Positions 55,601-64,000 of a DNA stretch of 64,000 nt are shown piece after piece. The notes under the pieces were generated by a model that was given only the letters and a program-made list of their open reading frames with translations, made no database searches and was not told the origin of the DNA. Source of the stretch: Plumapathes pennacea (Eukaryota > Cnidaria > Anthozoa > Antipatharia > Myriopathidae); assembly GCA_964036295.1 (NCBI GenBank), contig OZ038470.1, positions 12,467,578 to 12,531,577 on the forward strand, in the 5' to 3' direction. Each line of letters begins with the position of its first letter. Within the stretch, counting starts at the first letter, position 1. Position numbers and translations under genes: made by a program.

Positions 55601-56542
55601 CATGTTTCTTCTATTAATTGAGAAGTCCCGAGTATTAGCAACGAACTTTTGATTTGTTCCGAATATTACCGCATCTCTGTCGTGAATACGTTGTGTGGTT
55701 TTCACGAACTGTATATAATAGCTTTTTATTAGTTCCGAATCTGCAACCGGCCGTTTATCGATTCTTACTTACAGGTCATTATACACAATATAGTGTCATA
55801 CACAACATAGTGCCTACATACGCAATCGCAGTAGATAGAAAAACGGTAGCGTAGGAGGGTACTCGTACGGGTGATCAACTTTAATTTTCTCCTTCAGTTT
55901 CTCATGGAGAACTTGGCTTTTGATACTTTGTTTAGATAAAGGCTGATTAAATATCAGTTCTCACTAGTGTATGTTATAACTCGCACATTTTCTTCTGGTA
56001 TAGTCTGCATTTTGCGCTCGGGAGTGATTGAAATTGGTCTCCCAAGAAGCCAATAAATACAAAGCGGCAAAGTATATAGTGATAAGACAAACCCGTACTG
56101 ACTTCTTTTTTCAATTGACAAATTCACTTCATTACTTTTTCTCGGCCCCAGTCCTACTTCTGTATCAGCTAATGATGGCTTGTGGCACCATATCTGCTTC
56201 ACTTGGAAGAACACCGACGGCTCATGGAAGATCTACAAAGATGGCACCCTCAGGAGAAGTGAAAACAACCTTAAAAAAGGTTACAATATCACTGGAGGTG
56301 GAATCCTTGTACTTGGACAAGATCAAGACAAACGGGGAGGGAAATTTGACGAAGATCAATCGTTTGTTGGGGAGATGAGTGGCGTCAACGTATGGAATCG
56401 CGTGCTGACCGCACAGGAGATTTTCAACTTGTCCAAATCGTGCGACACAGGGGAGGGGAACGTGTTCAAGTGGTCTGACTTCAAAAGTGGAGTCAAGGGA
56501 GCGGCACAGGTCATTCAACCGTCCGCCTGCACAACAGGTTAA
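50645..56542 (+). CDS. Secreted multidomain protein: EGF - FN3 - Ig - pentraxin (5 exons)
   Basis: Exons: 50645-50888, 52942-53190, 53510-53785, 55056-55281, 56152-56542; 1386 nt, 461 aa. The first three exons match the TLDc gene in length, phase and sequence; the EGF exon products differ at only about 10 of 81 residues. Residues 1-22 are a signal peptide (MKLLNASVLCAAFIVLPVIK), 47-77 an EGF module (PCENGGACSP, CTCPKDFGGKHC), 82-164 FN3-like, 165-256 Ig (NLTIECNASG, DSGNYTCKVS). Residues 257-461 are a pentraxin/LamG-like fold: GCFWMRSIDQDNNGTPFSYA, the family signature region WHHICFTWKN, and LVLGQDQDKRGGKFDEDQSF with FVGEMSGVNVWNRVL. Pentraxins bind ligands through calcium, and the acidic/Gln residues of LGQDQD fit that. 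The final stop (GGT TAA) could instead be a donor (G|GTTAAA), but pentraxin length favours a stop. Probable secreted pattern-recognition or adhesion protein; function inferred. Confidence 0.9.
51115..51960 (+). repeat. Local direct duplication in intron 1 of the pentraxin gene
   Basis: GCGACAAAGGGCTTCGTGAG (51117) recurs at about 51768, and AAAGACCATGGAAATCAAGC recurs at about 51271 and 51864. CACTCAGAAAGTCTGTTTTG recurs at about 51630 and 51940. The first copy carries an (AT)n expansion at 51138-51201. Confidence 0.8.
52572..52680. repeat. (ACACGAC)n / (AC)n compound repeat
   Basis: About ten 7-8 bp CACACGA units followed by about 16 AC units, in intron 1 of the pentraxin gene, 260 bp before exon 2. 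A Cys/Val frame on the other strand is an artefact. Confidence 0.95.
53850..54760 (+). repeat. Local tandem duplication in intron 3 of the pentraxin gene
   Basis: Segments near 53870-54210 and 54480-54800 share TGAATGTGTAGCGTGGAT, CTGTGACTAGTTTC, GAAATATCGATTAAATAAAG, TGTAGTGTTTATGAACCC and GTAGACGGTTGGTA in the same order, at a spacing of about 610 bp. Confidence 0.85.
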
Positions 56543-58458
56543 AAAAAATATTTCACTAATAACTGCAGCGTTGTGTGTTTGTGAAATACTAAAGGGTGTC
56601 GAGCTCTCTGAATTGAATTGATTTTACTTTTGACAGCACTTGACAGTCGTAGAAAAACCTTAGAATAGGATAGTTGCCGAGTAAATAGATACTACATAAA
56701 AACAATAATTGCAGCCAAAACAGGGTCAAATCAAAGATGCAATGTTGTACCTAAATACTATATGTGTAGAGAACTATTGGGAAATAAAGATTACCCAATA
56801 AGAGAGGTGTTGCTTATTATATGACTAAGCTAACTATCAATCCTCTATCAGTCCTTATTAAAAGACTCCCCTCTATCTCTGCTGAACTAGCCTCTTTGTT
56901 CACAGACATGTCTTTATCACAAGCTTCAAACTCAAGATCAAGCTTATCTCGGAGGGAACTGCCTTGCACAGGTGTTGAAAAATGCTGATTCATCTCGAAT
57001 GCACTTAAGGCCTGTTCCTCTCTCATTTATAGACCAGTCACTCGATTGGACGATGGACTGGTTTCTTGAGTTCTTTCGGCCTTGGATTGCAATTCACAGA
57101 GTGGCCCTAAAGGCCCTCAGATTTTGTGAAGGTTTCGCCGAGTTCGGTCGTCGGCGTTCTGTTATTCAGCCAATGGCTATAATCCAGTATAAAATAATAC
57201 TGCAAATTATGACAGGGGATTAGAACTACAGTAGTTGTACCAGAGCTGCCATGGAGCGGACACAGCGTATCCCCTTACTTTTAAACTTTATCAAGGGAGT
57301 ACCAGTTTAATCTTTTTTTTTTTAACCAGCCTTCGATATTCTACATATTTCGATATGTAAACAAAGGAACATTATTTATCACAGACTGAAACCCAATTAT
57401 TTTTAAGAGGGTTGGTTTTTGTACGTGTTGGCACCCTACTACTACTTTCTCATTAATTAATATTTCTGGAAAAAAAATACACAAGAAGCATTATATTTGA
57501 ACTAAAATTTTCTATGGTAAAACCGCCGTGGCACAGTATAAATAGGTCCTAGTATTGCTAACTATATTGAGCTGGAAGTTTCAAATTATTTCCTTCGGTT
57601 TCTTTTGAAACCGCAGGCGCAGGAATTTGAACCTATGACCACTGGCACGAGGAAGCTCAAGTAATTTAGATGTAAAGAACCTAACTCCGTATAGGAAGGT
57701 GACCTTTTTTTATTGGAATGGGTAGGCTGGCGCTACAGAGAGGAGGGCCATTAGTAAAATTCTGAAGTGATTAGGAGGGTCAAATCTATTTGTTTGAGTT
57801 GGAAAGCAACGATGATGTGGGGATCATGCGCTTTAAAATACCTTCCTGGGGTCGAAATAGTGACCATTTTATATATCTTTAGTACAACCGTTCTCCCTCT
57901 TTATACCTCTGAACAGCAAAAGGGCAAAAAAGAACTCTATAAAATAACAATACGATTTTATTTTATCCAGCCATTCTTACCGACCCTTTAAATTTCCAAA
58001 AGACTTCATTTCTTAACACCTTTTTTGTAGCTGAGGCTTGTTAATGAACCCCTTTCGGGTGGAGCCTCACCGTATAGCCTATTATATGAATTATCCCTCC
58101 CCCCTCCGGACCACAGTGCTGGCACAAGAAACACCAGCAGATGGAAGTCTCTTTCAAATTCCTCGCTGTCACTACGAGCGCAGTTTCTTCGTTGAATTCC
58201 TCGTGATCTTTCCCTATTTCGAGTAGATACGAATTGCAAGCAGGATAATAAATTGATTTGTGGACAAAGTAATGAAACTGCCGGTCAAAAGAGGACCGGA
58301 AATAAATATAGCGGAAATAAGGGGAAGATCACACTTCTTTTTACTGAGACCAAGGGAGGGCCCGCACTTAAAAAAAAAAAAAAAAAAAAAAAGAATACAA
58401 AAAATCCCCCACCCCTAGGATGGACAGCAAATAACTAAATTAACAAAGAGACAAATAT
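56543..58458. other. Intergenic region between the pentraxin gene and the transposon block
   Basis: About 1.9 kb with the pentraxin 3' UTR and a poly-A tract at 58370-58393. Short frames here have no recognisable domain. I see no gene. Confidence 0.45.
56783..56788 (+). terminator. Candidate poly(A) signal for the pentraxin gene
   Basis: AATAAA 241 nt past the stop at 56542, the first such hexamer downstream. Confidence 0.45.
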
Positions 58459-58531
58459 AGTTATTTATAACATAGTCACGATACAAGCCGCGCGCTGATT
58501 GGTCGAAAACCGTGGTTTGCCAGAGTATAAA

Positions 58532-59656
58532 TACATCTTATTCGATGGTTTAGCGCGTAATACGGGCCGGTATTTTACGAGTTGCTCGAATTTTTCCGAG
58601 CCCCGCCGCGGGGAGAGGAAAAATGCGAGTAACGAGTAAAATGCCGGCCCGTATTACGCGCTAAACCATCGAATGAGGGATTTATTATATGACTGTGACG
58701 TAGTTTTACCTTTATATAAAATATATTTCAGCAAACATAAAACAGAGACTTCGAGCAAAACTGTTTTCATTCAATCCCAGGCAAAATTTACGAACACTCA
58801 TTTACACAAAGATTCACTTACAGCTTCCAATCCGGTCATCGATTTAAAAATCTTGACAGAGAAAATTAAAGAAGTTATGCCACCAAATGATCGAAGTTCA
58901 ATTCAGATTAAATGTGCTGAGATAAATGCGCTGGAGACGAAAATGCTTGCTTCGACAGAATAAATATTCAGCGAACAAACGTGCTTCGAGCGGTTGAAAT
59001 CGATCACTTCGCTTAAACTTTTAACCATTTTTGTTCTTCAATAGTAAGCAGCTTTGTACTCAAAACAGGATTTTTATTTTCTCGGAGTAGTTAAGGAATA
59101 AACACAAGAACAGAGCCAGCGAATGTGTACGTTGAAGAATCTGAAACTTTCATAACACAACTAGGATTTTTACCGCCGACACGTTGTCAAGTTAGATTAT
59201 TAACAACTCACCGATTTCCTGTCTGGTTGTAGAAAGTTTAAGACCCCTTCCAGCAAAGGAACCACTCAAAACAGTGTTCGTACAGGGCGAAAATTATTTT
59301 GCAGTGTTTACAGTGACGGCATCGTGCGGAAAACTTTACGGAGTCAGAACTGCCGTTTGTCCATGGCGATTGTTCGCTTTCCACCAACTGAACTGTGCTT
59401 TCTCTTCCTTGAAAAATTATCCAGTAACAGTTTCTTTCGATGGAAGGGTCTTGTATTTGAAAAGTCATAGACTTTCGTTGCACCGTTTTACCTTGCACTC
59501 AGAAAAATCTTTGATTCATTTGTTATACGCGCGCGTCTAAACCGGTCAAACCGGTTTCCTACAGTGTAATACGGATTTGAAGTGTGTAATACGCTCCCGT
59601 ACCGGCACTCTGTTGCGACCTTATATGGTAAAACTACGTCACAGTCATATAATAAA
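58532..59656. mobile_element. Nested element (~1.1 kb) inserted in the left arm, with an internal hairpin
   Basis: The right arm preserves the empty site (inverse: GAGTATAAACCACACCC). Here that site is split after ATAAA (58527-58531), and the flank resumes after ATAAA at 59652-59656, suggesting a 5-bp target duplication. Positions 58538-58676 form a near-perfect hairpin (CGATGGTTTAGCGCGTAATA and its inverse). A second inverted pair, TTATTATATGACTGTGACGT at 58681 and its inverse ending about 59656, bounds about 975 bp. Frames of 96 and 88 codons inside (58673-58963, 59274-59540) have no recognised domain. Confidence 0.7.
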
Positions 59657-59781
59657 CCACACTTACCCGTGGTTTATAAGTTATAAACCACGCTTACGTC
59701 ATCCTCTGGCAAAAAAGAGAAAATAATGCGAGAATGCATGGAGTCACCAATGCCCAACTTCGAGATAAAATTTGGCTTTAA

Positions 59782-61322
59782 GGTGGCTTCATAGGGTTTT
59801 CAGACGCAATTTCGCGTGGGCACCAAAATCGCAATGAAATAAAAACCCGACTTTCGTAATTCTCTGGAGGAAATCTGAATTTAACAGGAAATCCTAAAAT
59901 CTCGGAGTAAAAACAGTTTACGATGCGTGCACGGTTCTTCGAGTCACGAAGAAAGCAAACTTGAAAGCCTTTCAATGTACACGCCGGCTTTACTTGATCG
60001 CCGATCTTTATAACTTTACCTTTCGAATTATAACTCTACTGAATTAGTTTGAAAGTATTGTTTCTGCACATCCTGTCAGGCCAATAACTAAACAAGCAAC
60101 ACAACGATGAAGAAGTTCTACAATTCAGATTTTATTCTGTTTGACTTTGAAATGAACAGCCGTCACAAACGCGGCTCGAACGGTCATTTCGGCAATCATC
60201 AGTTGCAATAGACAAACCAGTACATTCGGCCTAGTCACAACACTGACAGCAATTCTTGGAAGTAAGCAAACTTAGACAGAAATTATTGGCGTTGTTATGA
60301 AGCTTTGCAAATCCTACTAACCTGCAGAGTTTGATCCCGTGTGTCAGTCTGTGGCATATTGTCTCAGGTGAGCAGTCGCAAAACTAAACATTCACGAACT
60401 GTACTGAATAAGTATGAATGAACTTGATGGGACACAACTGCCAACAAACTTGTTGGGAGCTAGTGGACTAGCATTCGACGGCTTGAACTGACGACTTTCG
60501 AACTGTCTTCACGGCTTTGTATTGAAAAGGATTGAGTTGTTGAACAGCTATCACCCTCAAATTGTTCGAGACTTCGCTAACAGTAGTTCGCACAGCATAA
60601 TTCGTGGCTGACATATCCAGTACGAGCTTCTCAAGACAAATTCAGGAATTGCATGGTGTTTCCTTTCAGCTTCGCACCAAGAAAACTTGCTGTACTTGCA
60701 GGCGTGCGATCGCCGCTTTCTCCTCGTGTTTACATGCACACATTACGGCTAACGCGTGCGCACTTGTCGATCTTGTCGAGTCATTATTTTGCATTTGATG
60801 GCGCAATACGCACGTAAAATATCAAGTTTTTCTTTGCATTTTTCTCGAGTTTCCTTCGGTGAATCTGTCTTAAATTTTGCAGGCAAACGAAGATTATATC
60901 CGGTTTTGTAATATTTGATTTTAATGGAAATTTATGGAGCAGAATTTTTTTTATTTGCAAAAAACATAAATTGCCAATTAGCTCGGAATCCGCTCCTCTA
61001 ACCCCAACTTTTTTTCACAGTTATGTTTACCTTATACATATTTCTAAACATACTGAAAGTTTCAGAAAAATTCACCGAAGAAAACTCGAGAAAATAGAGC
61101 AGAAAGTTTGAAAACGGGGTAGAAGACCTTTATTTCAAGGACGTATTGTTTCCATAGAAACCACACTAGAGTGACAAAAGTAAGACGTATACGCAACAGA
61201 CCTTTCGAAACATCTACTCTGCAAATTTGATCAAGAAAGAATATAATGAAATGAAAATATGACAGTTTTGGTGTCATAAACTAAATACAAGGAAGTGCAG
61301 GGAAATACCCTATGGAGCCACC
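59782..61322. mobile_element. Nested 1541-bp element flanked by TTAA, in the left arm
   Basis: Flanked by TTAA at 59778-59781 and 61323-61326. The right arm has the matching empty site with a single TTAA (inverse: TTTGGCTTTAAGTGAAGAC). Ends are inverted repeats: left GGTGGCTTCATAGGGT, right (inverse) GGTGGCTCCATAGGGT. TTAA targets are typical of piggyBac and Kolobok elements. No long ORF remains, so it is non-autonomous. Confidence 0.85.
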
Positions 61323-61957
61323 TTAAGTGAAGACCGGCTAGTACGGTTCACCGTGAATCGGTAAAGAACGTGACCTCATCAAAAAGCACTTCAACAGTTT
61401 GGAGAGGGAAAATCTATGTCGAAGAACGGCAAGTTTCTTGTCAGCGTCGTGGGAAGCGACTCGGTTTAAGCACTCTCCCTAAGTACAGCATATTTGGGAG
61501 TCACAATTACATCAGTGGTTTGTTTGAATGAAGTTGAATGCTTCAACAAGGAAGGAGAGAGCAAATCATTCAGTTGAAGAAGATCAGCCGTGAGCAATCA
61601 CTAAACATGAACGGCGAAGACATACGAACAGACGTGTTTGTAGTGATGCAAGAGAAAGAATTTCCGACGATGTGCCTGAAAAAATGATTGAAGAATTTTC
61701 GGACGGACTTCAAATGATTGTACTACGAGGTAGAGTCAAGAAATCGGTAAGTTTTCATTCACACAATTTTCGAGTCGGCCGTTGGAGCATTTGTTGATTC
61801 CCTTCAAATTTGCATTTTATGCACATACCTATGGCGCTTGATTGAGGTCAAAATTAGAATCAATAAATTCATCGACTTTTAAATTCGTCTCATCTCAAAT
61901 TCATTGAACATCCAAAATTCATCAACACTCAGATCGATGGAAACGTGAATTCTTCAC

Positions 61958-62571
61958 CAAACAGTCAAATTCATCGAACAGTCAAATTCACCAAACACTC
62001 AAATTCATCAAACAGTCAAATTCATCGAACACTCAAATTCATCAAACAGTCAAATTCATCGAACACTCAAATTCATCATACAGTCAAATTCATCAAACAG
62101 TCAAATTCATCGAACACTCAAATTCATCAAACAGTCAAATTCATCGAACACTCAAATTCATCAAACACTCAAATTCATCAAACAGTCAAATTCATCGAAC
62201 ACTCAAATTCATCAAACAGTCAAATTCATCGAACACTCAAATTCATCATACAGTCAAATTCATCAAACAGTCAAATTCATCGAACACTCAAATTCATCAA
62301 ACAGTCAAATTCATCGAACACTCAAATTCATCAAACACTCAAATTCATCAAACAGTCAAATTCATCGAACACTCAAATTCATCATACAGTCAAATTCATC
62401 AAACAGTCAAATTCATCGAACACTCAAATTCATCAAACAGTCAAATTCATCGAACACTCAAATTCATCAAACACTCAAATTCATCAAACACTCAAATTCA
62501 TCGAACACTCAAATTCATCGAACATTCAAATTCATCGAACAGTCAAATTCATCGAACAGCCCAATTCATAA
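61958..62571 (+). repeat. 17-bp tandem array, left arm (~36 copies)
   Basis: Unit AAATTCATCGAACACTC with variants ATCAAACAGTC and ATCATACAGTC. The ATCATACAG variant recurs at spacings of 170 and 136 bp, multiples of 17, giving a higher-order pattern. Since 17 is not a multiple of 3, three units make a 51-bp codon-phase period and an open frame of 208 codons results; it is not a gene. Confidence 0.95.
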
Positions 62572-62610
62572 AAAAAAAACCGTCCCAGAGTTCCCGCGGT
62601 CAAACATCAA

Positions 62611-63015
62611 TGGCAGACGAGGCAGAAAGGCGTTGTTTTTTTCGCAGTCTGAGACTATCGTTGCTTGACTTGTCGAGGAAAATAGAACATGATGCCAGCG
62701 CTGAAGCATAAATGGACTATGTGATTTTCAGGCTTGCTGCGTCTTGGAGGAGTAGACAACATAACGGAAGAAGTTCATCAATCTCTCGTAATCGTAACGT
62801 CATTGTTGAGTCAAGTCGAGCAAGAGAGCCTTCCAAATTTGCTTACAGCAGAAGGAAGCAATGGTTGCGTTGGACGGCCACGCTTTGAAATACCCAGAGA
62901 GTAGCTGGAGTATTTTTTGATTATGACTTCAGCCTACGAGATATTGCTGAAGCACTGGGAGTATCTCAAAGCACGGTAAAGAAGCGTGCTCGGGCGATCT
63001 GCTGTAGAAATTAAT
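62611..63015 (+). pseudogene. Broken transposase/integrase-like N-terminal ORF in the loop
   Basis: A first frame begins MADEAERRCFFRSLRLSLLD and stops after about 33 codons. Past a possible acceptor (TTTTCAG, about 62730) a second frame runs from GLLRLGGVDNITEEVHQSL to CVGRPRFEIPRE, then a TAG stop; a one-base shift downstream reopens FSLRDIAEALGVSQSTVKKR, a helix-turn-helix motif, before a final stop. The GRP-R-x-IPRE then HTH order resembles N-termini of integrase-like transposon proteins in aquatic animals, from memory. The catalytic core is missing. A decayed remnant of the element's own protein is likely. Confidence 0.6.
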
Positions 63016-63118
63016 CTTTCTGCACATTGTCTCAAAATTTCAGGATAATCCGCCATTGCTGTTGCCTCGCACACGTGCGAAAGATTGAACCACGGGGAAC
63101 TGGGACAGGCTGTTTTCA

Positions 63119-63380
63119 GCTGTTCAATGGGGCTGTTTGACTGTTTGATGAATTTGAGTGTTCGATGAATTTGACTGTTTGATGAATTTGAGTGTTCGAT
63201 GAATTTGACTGTTTGATGAATTTGACTGTATGATGAATTTGAGTGTTCGATGAATTTGACTGTTTGATGAATTTGACTGTTCGATGAATTTGACTGTTTG
63301 ATGAATTTGAGTGTTTGGTGAATTTGAGTGTTTGATGAATTTGACTGTTCGATGAATTTGACTGTTTGGTGAAGAATTCA
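63119..63380 (-). repeat. 17-bp tandem array, right arm (~14 copies, inverted)
   Basis: Inverse orientation of the left-arm array (GATGAATTTGACTGTTT units), ending at the same junction (CTTCACCAAACAGTC when inverted). It is shorter than the left array, so the two arrays have changed length independently since the arms formed. Confidence 0.95.
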
Positions 63381-64000
63381 CGTTTCCATCGATCTGAGTG
63401 TTGATGAATTTTGGATGTTCAATGAATTTGAGATGAGACGAATTTAAAAGTCGATGAATTTATTGATTCTAATTTTGACCTCAATCAAGCGCCATAAACG
63501 CGAGCCGAAGGCGAGCGTTTTTCCCCACTTCTTGAATGCTCACGGCTGATCTTCTTCAACTGAATGATTTGCTTCCTCCTTCCTTGTTGAAGTATTCAAC
63601 TTCATTCAAACAACCCACTGATGTAATTGTGACTCCCAAATATGCTGTACTTAGGGAGAGTGCTTAAACCGAGTCGCTTCCCACGACGCTGACAAGAAAC
63701 TTGCCGTTCTTCGACAAAGATTTTCCCTCTCCAAACTGTTGAAGTGCTTTTTGATGAGGTCACGTTCTTTACCGATTCACGGTGAACTGTACTAGCCGGT
63801 GTCTTCACTTAAAGCCAAATTTTATCTCGAAGTTGGGCATTGGTGACTCCATTTTTCCATTTCTTTTTTTTTCCCAGAGGATGACGTAAGCGTGGTTTAT
63901 AACTTACAAACCACGGGTGTGGTTTATACTCTGGCAAACCACGGTTTTCGACCAATCAGCGCGCGGCTTGTATCGTGACTATGTTATAATTGTTAAATAA

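Larger units (their letters stand above)
58459..64000. mobile_element. Composite DNA transposon with long inverted repeats (foldback type), may extend past right edge
   Basis: The right arm (63119-63996) is the inverse of a left arm interrupted by later insertions: 58459-58531, 59657-59781, 61327-61600 and 61838-62571. The outer ends share AACATAGTCACGATACAAGC and GCGCGCTGATTGGTCGAAAA. Both arms carry TCTTGTCAGCGTCGTGGGAA and inward 17-bp tandem arrays in opposite orientation. The 62572-63118 loop holds a broken transposase-like ORF. The left arm also has about 240 bp (61600-61838) absent from the right arm. Long inverted repeats bearing tandem arrays recall Foldback-type elements; superfamily not determined. 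Confidence 0.8.

Noticed and set aside
61945..62571. 208-codon open frame of Asn/Ser/His repeats
   Set aside because: It is a by-product of a 17-bp tandem array inside a transposon arm; the peptide is pure repeat with no start context or partner exon.

Overview
This is a 64 kb stretch of an animal nuclear genome. It is AT-rich and intron-rich, with metazoan-type genes split into many short exons, many microsatellites and many small DNA transposons. The gene set, including secreted EGF/TLDc and pentraxin proteins, points to a cnidarian and most likely a stony coral. That organism call is inference; no species marker is visible.

Layout, left to right. (1) 5-6581, minus: 5' part of USP48, a ubiquitin protease, 15 exons, running off the left edge. 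(2) 7215-8639, minus: a single-exon F-box/leucine-rich-repeat protein. (3) 9451-18704, minus: complete 21-exon ALDH4A1 (P5C dehydrogenase). (4) 18924-26467, plus: complete 21-exon DNAJC11. Genes 3 and 4 are head to head, 219 bp apart, and both encode mitochondrial proteins, so they probably share a bidirectional promoter. (5) 27304-35037, minus: a 9-exon secreted protein, EGF - FN3 - Ig - three TLDc domains. (6) 36112-47940 (or 48680), plus: CAMTA transcription factor with CG-1, TIG, ankyrin and IQ regions. (7) 50645-56542, plus: a 5-exon secreted protein, EGF - FN3 - Ig - pentraxin. (8) About 58459 to the right edge: a composite long-inverted-repeat DNA transposon carrying two younger nested elements and a broken transposase-like ORF.

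The most unusual feature is the pair of genes 5 and 7. They lie in inverted orientation on either side of CAMTA. They share the same promoter block, signal peptide, EGF, FN3 and Ig exons with the same intron phases, but end in unrelated C-terminal domains: three TLDc domains in one and a pentraxin fold in the other. This looks like a modular secreted recognition family in which one N-terminal platform has been joined to different effector domains. The TLDc part has itself expanded by recent tandem duplication of a two-exon cassette.

The other genes are conserved housekeeping genes. USP48, ALDH4A1, DNAJC11 and CAMTA (as CAMTA1) all have human orthologues on 1p36, so the block probably keeps ancient linkage. 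Gene models were built by reading splice sites and checking that phases join; all seven models keep a continuous frame.
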